Below, one piece after another: positions 37,613-49,560 of a stretch of DNA of 64,000 bases. The stretch is from positions 316,984-380,983 of the forward strand of contig VZTI01003270.1 in the NCBI GenBank assembly GCA_013397865.1, given 5' to 3'. Below the pieces are notes generated by a model. The model had not been told where the DNA came from, did no database searches, and saw nothing but the letters and a program-made list of their open reading frames with translations. This DNA comes from Struthidea cinerea. Lineage: Eukaryota; Chordata; Aves; Passeriformes; Corcoracidae. The translations under genes and the position numbers were made by a program. The first letter of the stretch is position 1. Each line of letters opens with the position of its first letter.

Positions 37613-39403
37613 AATGAGTAGATTTCATGGAAATTTGTTTCCCCTTTGAAAGTGACCATGTTAAAATAACTTTGTGGATTCTATGTATTCTATATAAAAG
37701 AATGTTATCAGTAAGAACATAAAGAAAATATTTTCAACACAGAAATATAAAGAGATATTAGCGCAAAGAGAGTAGAAAATCTTTATGGTCCTTCCGCTTG
37801 CTTCTACCATGTAAAGCTGGAAGGTGTTTAATGTCCACATGCTAAGCAAAGGGAACCTTCAGCCACTATTCCCAGGAAGAATGAAGGAGAAGAAATTACA
37901 CTTGCAGCCCTGGAAGTGGCCATGAAAGAAACAGAGACCAAGCTATGCCCTGTGGAGAGACTCCAGTGAGGTATGAATCATAAACACACTAATTCTCCTC
38001 TGGTGACTGTGGAGCATTTCATGCCAATGTTCCTCACCTGATCAAAATTATGTATTCTCAGAACAGAACCAAACCCACATCTGGGTTCTAAGTGAAGGCA
38101 AAAGGGATGGTGATCATCCTTCCTCAGCACCATCTGCCTAATGCAGCACTTGGACTCCACAGAGGGTGGTGCAGCATCCTCAACTTTTGCATATGATTTT
38201 CATCTTCACAGGTGAGATACACAAACAACAATGTCAAAGCCACTGTCTGTTCAGATACCACATATTGCTATTATAGTCTCTGAATAAGCAACTTCTCCCA
38301 TTTTATACAACTACTATACTGCCCTGAAGTTGTTACTCAAAGAGGCTCAAAGCTGATTTTCATGTATGCTAGCCCACATACATAATTTCTGGGCTTTTCA
38401 CTGTCACTTTTACAATCCCCTATGACTCCCATGACAATTTCATGACAGCTTGTGGTGAGTTTTATTGTACTGATTTTCCCCTATAATTATTGTACTTCAA
38501 TATTAAGGTGTCAGAACTTTAAGAGTAACCACTTTGAACCTTTGTAGTTTATACGCTCATCTCTCAATCCCTGAAATTAAAGGATAATCCTGAGTTAATT
38601 TTAATGGGGAGTAAAAGCAGACTCCCTTGTGCCTATTCCAGTGAAATGAGTTGTGTGCAAACAGCAAGAATTTCTGCATGCATTTTTCTCAGAGAAGCAA
38701 AACTAATCTGAAATAATGCAATCAAAAAGAAAGTCTGTTCCAAGAATGTTCTTCTGAAAAATTGACAGGAATCATATTAAAAATGGTTCATAAAATAATG
38801 AACAGTGTCCAGGAAATGTCATTTCCAGAGGGGAAAGTTGTATACTGCACTATTTTCCATAATAAAGAATTGCATAGTGTATCCCAAACTCACCCTCTCT
38901 GAAAAAAAAATCCTAAGAATTTCAATATAAGGATTACTGACATTGTCTTGAGCAAGATCTGTAAAAAAGCAATATTTTGAGGGTGGAAAAGGATGAGAGG
39001 GAGGTTAAAGGTGAGAATGTAATTAAGTTATCATATTCAAAGGAAAAAAAATAATCTTGTAGTGGTTTTCTCACATGAGAATGATCTCATAAAAAATCCA
39101 GAGGAAAAATGCTAAAAATATGTGGAAGGATGAGTTTTGTTGTAGAATAAACAAGTAGAATAACCTTAATGGAAAAGCAGATGTATGAAGAAGACATGGG
39201 CTATTATTTCTTACAATAAAGCTCCTACGGACCTCCTGAATGACTGGCATAGCTTACAGCCAGAGTACCTGAGCTAAGACCTACTGATTTATGCAAGACA
39301 CACAAATAATCAAGGCAGAAGCTGCTTGGGGAACCAGAAAGGCTTGAAGTGAACACCGCCATAAGATGGTCTTCTGGAGAAAAATCCAGATTTTGGCTGA
39401 AGA

Positions 39404-39494
39404 AATGAATATGATCTGGAAGATTCAAAGCCGCTGGAACTTTGCAGTAAAGGAGTACATATGTAAATACATGGTGAAATTGCCAGGGTTTTGA
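39404..39494 (+). repeat. Dispersed repeat, copy B
   Basis: This is the partner of 37516-37612, in the same orientation, with a few small deletions relative to it. The match fades on both sides, so this is either a short ancient repeat or the core of a longer decayed one. Confidence 0.65.
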
Positions 39495-40707
39495 TTACCT
39501 TAGAAGAAGAAAAAAATCCTTTGGGCTAAGTAGGGCCTCAATGAAAGAAAACAGGCAAGGAAGAGATCGCTATAAAAAAATTCTCTGAACTGAACCCCAA
39601 AGGACTTAAAGAGTGCAGATAAGAGCAGAAATACACCAAAATCATGTCAGGACTGAAGATAGTTACTCAAATCTAGACCTTTTTGTGTCTGCTTGCTTTG
39701 TTCTATTTCTAGTTCTTTTTTACAGGAAATAGAGTCTAAGTATCACAGAACCACCTTTGGCATTTCTAAAGCAAAAATTTTATTCTACCGTGGAACAAAA
39801 CCAATACCCCTTCCTGCCTCTTTCCCCCATAGTGCTATTTAAATATAAAAACCCCAAACCTTACTTCAGAAAAGACTCTCATGAGAACAATAGGCCAGTG
39901 CTCAATGATTAATGCAAGTCCCAAACCTCCAAAATCCCAGGAAAATGTTATTTATTAACTGTACTGCAGTGAATCAGTATCATTAGGGAACCAGGTAACT
40001 TTTCTGAGAATTCTATCAGTCAAAACATACAAATTACATTTGGGGTTTTAACAAAATTATTCTTACTGCTCCAAAATAGTTTAAAGTTAAAAAAGCCCCA
40101 GTTATTGGCACTATACTTGTAAGACAAAGACAACACTACTTTTGTTCCACGGGAAAAAAGTATAAGAATGCTGCAATCTAATTCCAGTGTTGTTATGGGA
40201 GGGAGTTCGAAGTCTTGCTTAGTTGTGCTGGAGCCCAATCTGAAGAAAGTGATGAAAGATATCTTGACAAAAGGCAGCAGGTGCTTGTATCTGGATGCAA
40301 AGTTTTTGTGCTAGAGAGACTCATTCATTCTGAGAGTTTAGAAATAATTTGTAGGAAGGCAGATATTTATATCTTTATCTCATCAAGCAAAAGTGGCACT
40401 GAGCAAACAGAAAAATACTAAAAATACAGAAATAAGGTTCTATAAATCACACTTACTGAAAACACCAAAAGTAGAAGAAAGCTATAAATTACAGCATGAT
40501 TGTACTGCCACATTTCCTATGCAACCCGATGCTATAAATTTGGAAATTCATTGCTGCTCTAGATACTGTTTTGAAAGTAAAAAAATTTATTCAGAGACTA
40601 AAAATCAGTTGGAGAATTTAACCAGCACCATCATATTCACCAGCAGAAATGCCTTTTGCAATTCAGGTGGCCAAAACACCAAAGCAGTGTAAAACCTTTC
40701 CTTTAAC

Positions 40708-41256
40708 CTACCCAACCTCAGTATTGGGGTCAGGAGGTTCAACTCCACTGGAATGGTGGGAAGTGACTTCTTCAAAGGGTTGCTCAGAATAAGGAGCTAT
40801 ATTTATCCTATGTGGAGGGTGTGGTGACCGAAATCCTTCATGTCTAGTCCAGGCTGAGCATTGTCTTAAAGCACAGGAAGTGGGTAACATCAGCATCAAG
40901 CCAGGATAGAATTCAGAACACTTCTGTACTACGTTTACACAGCCAGGCTCCAAATGTTGAGTAAATGCACCTGACCTGGCCCACGTCTTTCCTTCTTGCA
41001 AATAAAGGTCAAAGAACATCTGTAGGAGAGATACTGTAAAACTAATTTCTTCACTTGAAATTACTCTAAGGAAAGAGAAAAAAGGTATATTTTTGTTGCT
41101 GGCTTTGACGGTTTTCTTATTATGCTGATTGAATAACGTGCATGAAGTAGGCATCTGAACTTGTGGATAATATTTTGATGTAGGAAAATTATTCCATTTC
41201 AGACCATTCCATATGTGTAAATATGTGTAAACAGAGTCATTACACAGACTGTGCAA
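40708..41256 (-). other. Open reading frame of 182 codons, coding status unknown
   Basis: This is the longest ATG-to-stop frame in the window. The protein would start MHSLCNDSVYTYLHIWNG and end SGVEPPDPNTEVG. I see no signal peptide, membrane segment or known motif, and its composition is Ser-, Pro- and Cys-rich without pattern. It lies in the sense direction of KCNH8, deep in intron 1. A rough estimate is that one frame this long could turn up by chance in 64 kb of AT-rich DNA with a probability of perhaps a quarter. Most likely not a gene; an unrecognised transposon remnant is the main alternative. Confidence 0.15.
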
Positions 41257-44200
41257 AACAGCATAAATTAACTTTCTTAAGTTACAATAGCCATAATGAA
41301 AACTCAGGGCAAAACTTCACAAAATCTATGACTCTTGGTCAAATACACCAAACAAAAAGTATGGAGCATGGCCTTTTAAGTCAAATAAGCTCCCACAATC
41401 ATAGAAAACATGATACAGTGGATTTGCATCAGAAATAATTACAAATGTTTTGTGGTGTCTTAGATACTGTAGTTGTAACCTTGGCAATATTATGGGACTC
41501 TTGCTTATAGCTTTGTACCCTTTACCTGCATTGTTGAGGCAGTTTTCAGTCTCTGTAGTATTATTTTTTCTTTGGTCTCCACATACGCATGTCCTTATAT
41601 CACACTTCTCCCAGCCTTGCACCTGGAAGGCTGAACAGTGATGGGCTCTCACAGTAAGCATCTAACACTGGTCTAAGAATGACCCCTCTATTCCCACTCT
41701 CCTTATCTCACTTCGGAAGATATCAGTTTATTAGACAGAACCAAAACACTGTGCACAAGCAAGTAATTAATACTGATTTATGTATCAATAAATGTTAACC
41801 CGTAAGAGATGTACACACAGACTTAACAAGCAATAAACACACATCACTGCCAGCTAATTCATCAATCGGCACTAATGCTATCATTTAATGACAACAACCA
41901 GTGGGAGAGAGAGGGAGGGTTAAACGAGGTTCTGATAAAAGCGGACAGCGATAGAGAAAAACTGGGTGAAAAATCATCTACTTCACTGCCCATCACTGCA
42001 GTAGAGAACTGCCCAGAGGTCTTCTATGAATCCTGTCACTGCTTTCCAAGGTGGCCACTAGGGAGGTTTTTCCTTCTCCCAGTGCACTCTATCCTTTGTC
42101 AGCGTTATTAACCTGCACTTTGTTAGACGCTGATGTTCTAGAGTGCTTCACGAGCATATACGCACAAAAATTAAAGAAGTCCTCTAAGCTGCTTCGATCA
42201 CGAACCAAAATTTAAATTAAGAGACACTAAAGAGGGGAACAAAGAGGGGAAAAATTAGAAATAGGGGAAATATTTTGATCAAAAAAATGGGGGTGAATTG
42301 AGGAAAGTCACTATTGACATAATTGGCTTGCCACTTCTAGAGGACACTGGGACACGGATGTCTGCACAGGTCAGATTGTTAACCTCTTGTTTTCACTTCC
42401 TCACTCCACTTCATTAAAGATATTCCAAAGAGAAAATTGCATAAACAGTGGGTTTTAGATATTATTAAGATATTTTTATAATCAATGCCATCATAAGAGG
42501 TAAAATTTTACAATAATACCTTGAAGTTTATTTTTCACTATATAAAAATTTGTGATTGATTAGAATCCTTCAAAATTAATTGGAGTACCATCATAGTTTT
42601 GGGCTCATCCCAGAGCAGTGTTTCCCCATATTTCTAGCCCACCAATTAATTGATTATATTTCAAAGGGTTCTTCAGAGCAGGAAACGTATTAGGTATTTC
42701 TCTAGGAGTACTATTAACTAGCTTTTAATTAACATTTAAATTTGCGTTTAAAAATACCTTCTCCATATAATCTCTGCATCGTAAGAGCATGACTTCAAAA
42801 ACTTATTCATACATCCATGTAATGCAACAATTTAAACTAAAACTAAAATTAAATAAAAATTTAATCAAAGTTTCAAATAAATGAATTTTCATTATGTATT
42901 ATTGTGGCTTTATAAAAAAAAAGATGAAACCAAAGGTAATAAGGATAAGTTCTTTTTTTACCATTTCATGGAGCATAGTAATGAAAATATAAAACAGCAC
43001 ACAGGGAAAAAATCAATTAAGAAAAGAAATAAAGAAAACCATTTCCCAAAGCCTTTGTTCTTCTCAGGATATAGCCTCAATAATGGATTAACTGACATTT
43101 TTTCAGCATGCAAGAAAAGTAAATATGCTTGGACTTCTGGAAAGTAATACACTGCTTATATTTCAGTAAAGTATTTTTAGTTTGGTTTTTTATCCCCACA
43201 TTTTTAGTGAATGAGTAAATTAGTAATGTATGAATGGCATTTAAAGGACCAAATTCCATGCCACAGATACTAAATTTCATTCTTCAGAAGCACTCTCAGC
43301 AGTTTGTTTTAATTGTAGAGGTCAGCCAGGTCCTCTGCTTTAAACAATGGTCAAACTTATTTCTCATCTATTTACCCGCCTGTTCTGGCCGCCACTGCCA
43401 CTGCAATTCCCAGAACTATCACTATTTCTTTGGGTGGTCTGAATCCCTAGGAAAGGGGCTTTATGTTGATTATTATGATATCTGTCTCTGTCTGGATTTA
43501 GGAAATAGGAAATAACAAGAGTGAAACAGAAATGGCATTTGCCTCAAACATAAATTAAGCAAGAACCTGAGAAACATGCATTCTTGGTCTTCAATCTACA
43601 GTGCTAAAAGGTTATAACACAAAGGTTAGTCACATGGACCTTCGCCTTTGCGGCATTTAACAACTAATCTTCTTCCTGAACAGCTTCCTCTTCCGTTTTG
43701 GCTTTCCTAGAGAAGAATGAATAGCCTCATTCAGAGTTTGAGTCCCTTGATCGTATCCCAACCTTCAAGAGATACAACAAAACCAGATTATTCTATCAGC
43801 TATATGCCCACATTAGAAAAGTGAGTAATCTAACAATCATTTGTACATATTTCAGCTTCCACCAGAAGTGAAGGAAACTATAAAATTTACATTTAACATC
43901 TTCCTTTTTAAAGAGAGGTAATGTTAAGTATTTCACTTTACAAGTATATTCCTGTACCACGTTACCACATTTTCAATTACAATCCAGTGACATTCACTTT
44001 TTTCCACTTATCTTTATGGAGTTATTTGAATATTTAACTTCTGATAATTCGTTTCTCCATTTCTTACTGATGTGCCAGACATTTTCAGGTACTGCTCTTA
44101 GTTATGCTGAAGAAGTGGAAGCTGCTGTTAATTGACCCAGTCCTATGCAGCTGTCGAAACTAATGAGTAAGTTTTCACTTTCCGTAACTCAAACCGAATG

Positions 44201-44843
44201 AGACGAGACAAATGGCCCATTTGTTTTATTGCATTTCCAAACCTGGTATGAGTTGTTTCTAAAAAAATCTTAGAGAAAAATTAAAATCCATATCTAGCCA
44301 AACAGTTATGTTGCTACATGGACATGTAAGCAAGATTTGTATTGATCATGGCAACCCATTTTTGTAACTGAGGTGTTTCATTTCCTAAAGGATTTTTTTC
44401 TCTGCAAAGTGACAAGTAAACAGAGAACACATTCATAACAAGATTAATATGCAATCTATAAAACTTTTCAGGAACATAATTCACAAGAAGCCTGTTTCTC
44501 AGCTGGGAGACAGATGTGCCCCATTGATGTCCCACTGTGTTCAGCACCCCATCTCAGAATGCAGAATTACTGATGGTCGACTGACACCATTAGTGATGCA
44601 CCACCTGGTGCTTTCACCCAAACGCAGGCCAGCTTTGATTTGAAAGGAAAATGAGGTGCATGCAAGCTCTCTGCTTTGAAGTTTTTTTTTCCTGTTGTTG
44701 ATTTCAAATTTCAGGAATATTTGCAAGGAAAAATGTCCTAAGGAGGCCTTTCACAATAGCTAGTCATAGCTAGTGAATTATAGACGTTCCTTAATTATCA
44801 GCTGTGAAACAAAAATTTGGGTTTTTCTAATGGGATGTAGAAT

Positions 44844-44893
44844 AATAGAATCATAGAATTATGTAGATTGGAAAAGACCCTAGGATCATCAGG
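44844..44893 (-). mobile_element. Very short CR1 relic
   Basis: The stretch AATAGAATCATAGAATTATG followed by AGATTGGAAAAGACCCTAGG and ATCATCAGG is antisense to the extreme 3' end of CR1. Only about 50 bp can be recognised; what follows diverges. Confidence 0.75.
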
Positions 44894-45800
44894 TGTATGG
44901 ATATGCAGCTCCTAGCCACTGACTTCCTAACTGCAGTCCACTATGAAAAGAGCATCTTCATAATTCCTTTCCTTATGCCACAGTACTTAAATCATTTTGG
45001 ATTTGTTTGGAATTGTTAAAATACACTGCTTTATTCATTCAAAGGTGTTAGTTTTAGGTCATTGCTGTACTGTGTTTGCACAGTACAAGGGTCCAGCATA
45101 TATACTTTTGTAATTTTACTGAGCAGAAGAGACCAAATCAGATGTGACTCTCCTCAGAGTATTTGTCCACAAGAAGACGCTTTTTTATTCAAGTTGTATG
45201 TATAAACTATTTCAGTCACCAGGCTTTTTAGGGTGATTTTTTTTTTTTTAATTTTCTAAAGAAGTTTTGAACCTAATTCTTCCTTTGGGTTGCTAATCTT
45301 CTCAAAAGTAAATATCACTGATCATGATTCAGACACCGTATCCATAACTAAAAAGTAATGGCTAGAATAGAAACTCTCAAGCTTGCTATAGACTGGATAT
45401 GTAAATTGTATTACAATCCTTCCAAAGATTCCTGCAGGAGCTGTGAGAGCACTGGCACTGAAGTGCCCTTTATTTCCCACTATTATTATTTCTCCCTCAT
45501 TTTTTTCATTTTCTTTACTTTGATTTCAATTGTATGCAAAGTTGTCTCAAGGTGTATCATCTTGTTCTTCTGTCGCAACATACATTAAAAAAGTTTATTC
45601 TTATAAGTATGATATTAGGTACTCAAGGTTAAACTCTATACTTTTGCTTCCCACAATTATTTTCCTTTTAATAGATTCTGAGTCTGTCTGGAAATATTCG
45701 GCTGAATGGATCCTGATAAAATCTTGTGCAACCTCTTTGGCCTTCCATGGTGTCTCTTTGGAGTCATGAATGCAGAACAAAGTCACGTTATCAAGAAAAG

Positions 45801-46680
45801 AATAAAGCAAATTTGCTGATGATTCCAAGCTCTGTGGTTTGCACACCTGAAGAATGGGAAGCCATCCAGAGAGACCTGGACTGGCTCAAGAAATGGGCCC
45901 TTGGGAATCACATGAGGTTTAATAGGACCAAGAGTAAGGTGCTGCACCTCGGCTGGGACAGTGCTTGGTACCAACACAGGTAGGAGCATGAACAGATTGA
46001 GAGCAGCCCTGCCCAGAAGGACTCGGGGGTGCTGCTGGATGAGAATACATGACCCAGCAAGGTGCACTTGCAGCCCAGAAAGCCAAACATGTCCTGGGCT
46101 GTGTCCAAAGCAGCGTGGCTAGCAGGGCTAGGCAGGTGGTTTTTTTTGCTCTGCTCTGGTGAGACCCCACCTGGAGCACTGCATCCGGCTCTGGGTTATC
46201 AGTACAGGAAGGACATGGACCCGTTCAGGAAGGCCACCAAGATAATTAGAGGGATAGAACACCTCTCCTATAAGTAAAGACTGACAGAATTGGGGTTGTT
46301 CAACCTGGAAAAGAGAACAATCCAAGGTGACCTAATTGTGGCCTTCCAGTACATGTAGGGAGCCCACAAGAAAGATGGAGAGAGACTTTTTACTGGGGCA
46401 TGTAGTGACAGGGCAAGTGGGACGGGCTCCAAACTGAAAGAATGTAGGTTTCTATTAGATATTAGAAAGAAATTCTTTACTGTGGGGGTGGTGAGGCATT
46501 GGAGCATGTTGCCAAGAGAAGTTGTGCATGCCTCATTCCTGGATGTGCTTCAAGATCAGGCTGGATGGGATCCTGAGAGCCTGGTCTAGTGAAAGGTGAC
46601 TGTGCCCATGGCAAGAGGATTAAAATTAAATGAACTTTAAGGTCCCATCCAACCCAAGCCATTCTATGATCTTATGATTC
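45801..46680 (+). mobile_element. CR1 LINE, 3' 880 bp with reverse-transcriptase remnant
   Basis: This is the longest CR1 copy here. It starts inside ORF2 with Phe-Ala-Asp-Asp, the reverse-transcriptase active-site motif, followed by SKLCGL. It then shifts frame and continues with TPEEWEAIQRDLDWLKKWA and KSKVLHLGW, typical of the CR1 reverse transcriptase C-terminal side. Further on are the conserved nucleotide blocks TGAGACCCCACCTGGAGCAC, AACCTGGAAAAGAGAA and CTTTACTGTGGGGGTGGTGA, and the end CCATTCTATGATCTTATGATT matches the CR1 tail. Stops and at least one frameshift make it inactive. It is sense on the plus strand, so it opposes KCNH8. Confidence 0.95.
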
Positions 46681-49124
46681 CATGTTTCTGTGTACTAGTC
46701 TATTGTACTTTACTACTTAATGTAAAGGTAAGCAAGGTGGGAGGGGAGAACCAAACAAAAACTCTTTCCTGATATGCACCATCATTTCCTCTCCTTGATT
46801 CCCTAAAGAAACAGTTCATAATGAGAAGGAATTAATGTCATTTTAATCAATATATGTTTTTCCCACTTTCAAAAATGGGTTTATCTTCTTCATCTTTAGA
46901 GATATATATTTAAAATCTCATTCTCCTTGCTCTTAGTTACTCTGGTACATCTCCAGGGCACTCATTTAACAGTAATAAATTTATCTTGTTCTAGAAGAGA
47001 TGGAAATCTGGAAACTTGGATTAAGTTTTAGTACTTTTGAAAATTATTTCAATTGAATCCAGCACTTTTACCCTGGCAGCTGGCAAATTAGATTCTGATT
47101 TCAATAATATTCATTTGCATTTTGCACAAAATATTTTCTCTGCATACTGAAGGAGAGACAATGATTTTAGGATCACAATCTAGCAATTAACCAATTTTAT
47201 TAAATTGCAGTATTGTTATCAAAGATAACCATTGAAAGAATAACTAAGGCAATAATCATTTTAGGTTGCTGTTTTAGCGTCAATAAATAGAATTTGTTTC
47301 TAAACTTCCATGTTCTCTCTTTTATAAACTGTTTTATTCCACTTTACAACAGATGTTACATTATTTATTCTCCTGCTATTTTTAGTTTGTTTTTGTTTAA
47401 TTTTTAAAATTATTTCTCCCTGCAAAACAAGAGTTTCAAACAGCATTCAGCTGTCAATCTGAAAATATGTGATGATCTTGAAACATGTGTTGATAGGTTT
47501 TTCATCTTTATCTGTTTAAGGGAGAACGTATAATGGTATCAAAAGGACTAACTGCTTGTAAGTTAATACACTTAGAATATTTATAAACTATAAAGGAAAA
47601 GCAACAGCAATGGAATCTCTCTAAAAGTGCTTTAATAGATCACTCAAAAGACTTTTCATAGAAAAGACATTCCAAAGAGATAAAAGTCTTCTGCAAATTT
47701 TGCAATTTAATTTATGAGTTTTCCAATCATTAACACAAGGAGCATTATGTAAAGTTTAGAATGGAGTTTTTGTGTCTTCTGAGATCTCCCCTAAAACTGC
47801 ATACTGAGTAACTACTCCCTTGGTTCAATCTCTTAAAAATCCCCACTGTTTTCTCTATAAGTACTGTAACAAAATCAAGGTTTTCCCTGACATCAGATCA
47901 GAAGTTAATTAAAGACTCATTCATGCTAAAGTTCTGCAACGTTGCGCCTATCTGCAAATCACTGACAGCAGAAATATGAAGAGACTTCAGAGAGCAAAAC
48001 CATACCTTCATTACTACTTTCACAAGAAAAGAGAACTTTTGGTGGATTTTGTTTTGTGACCTGCCTCTGCATGAAGCTGCTGTCTGAGTGGACTCTGCTC
48101 CAGCATATAGGGCCTGCTGGAGGAGACTGCTGTTAATACACTCTTTCCACAAGTCTGATTATTAAAGACTATTTTACCATTTTAACATCTGGTCTTTCAC
48201 CAGAAGTAAAACAAAACTGAAGTAAACATGAAATTCAAAACTAATCAAAACAGAGAAACACTTATAGTAGATTTTTGCTTGAGAATCAGTGCCCAGACTG
48301 AATTGTATAACAATGGGTTTCAGTCTTCCCAAAAAAATCACTGGATTCATATGGATTATTATATTGGGGACGGGGATAGTTTTGGGGTTTTGTCACATGG
48401 GATAGAGTGATACTTCTTTTCCTCTCATGTTTATTTTACCTCTCTGATTTCTAGTATCTCCCCTTTTTCCTCACTTCTAATTATTCTAATTTATATTTTT
48501 CTGATCAATTTTTCTAGCTCAACACCGCTAAGCCAAGCCATTTTCTAGTCCCACATTCCCAGTCAGAAGATTACTGAACAAGGATGCAAAGGTGCTGCCT
48601 ACCACTGAGATGAAGAATTGAGGATGAAGACCGGAGCTAGTGTTTGTATGTTATTTTTGAGCTTGGAAATTAATTGTTTGTGACCTATTCATGCAGCCAG
48701 TTATAATGTGCAATATAACAATATCAGAGAGCAAAGGGTGGGTATCCTTTCTGATAGCCAACTGTATAATCCACTAATACAGCACAACAGATCCGTGATA
48801 TTGACACAGGACGTGAGGCAGGTTTCCTTGCCAATACTAACCTACTCCTCTGACTTTCAAAGGGATTGTCGTCTTGAAGAGATTCATCAAGGCTGGGAAA
48901 AGCTGACTGAAGTTAATAACTTGCTTTAAGATGAGACATTGTGCTCAACCTCAAGATTAAAAACAGTATGTAGAACAAATGAAGTTGGCTTAAACTGAAA
49001 ATGTGTATTTATATTTCTTCAAGCACATAGACAGAAATAAGTATTAATTAAGCAGTCCTTATGTCACCTGCAACTACTTAGCAATTATTTAACAATATTT
49101 TCCAAGTCAGCTAATAAAAAAATT

Positions 49125-49560
49125 GGAATCATAGAATGGTTTAGGTTGGAAAAGACCTCTAAAATCGAGTCTGACCATTAACCCATCACTGCCAAATCCA
49201 CCACAAAACCAAGTCCCTGAGTGCCACATCTACGCATCTTTTAAATATCGCCAGGGATAGTAATTCCGCCACTTCCCTGGGCAGCCTGTTCAAATGCTTG
49301 TCAATCCTTTTGGTGAAGATGTTTTCCCTAATATCCAATCTAAACCTCCCTTGTTGCAACTTGAATCCCTTTCCAGCTGTTCTGTCACTTGTTATCTGGG
49401 AGAAGAGGCCGACCCCCACCTGGCTATATCCTCCTTTGAGGCAGTTGCAGAGAGTGGTAAGGTTCCCTCTCAGCCTCCTTTTCTCCAGGCTAAACAACTC
49501 CAGCTCCCTCACTCCAGATCCTTCACTAGCTTTGTTGACCTTCTTTGGACACACTCTAGA
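49125..49560 (-). mobile_element. CR1 LINE fragment, 436 bp
   Basis: The plus strand shows GGAATCATAGAATGGTTTAG, CCACTTCCCTGGGCAGCCTG, TCTAAACCTCCCTTGTTGC, GGGAGAAGAGGCCGACCCCC and CTCCTTTTCTCCAGGCTAAA, ending at CTTTGGACACACTCTAG. This is antisense CR1 of the same general type as the fragment at 3151-3344, but longer. The open frames seen here on both strands are by-products of this repeat, not genes. Confidence 0.95.

Noticed and set aside
45726..46277. Open frames on both strands as small genes
   Set aside because: They lie within the decayed CR1 element at 45801-46680.
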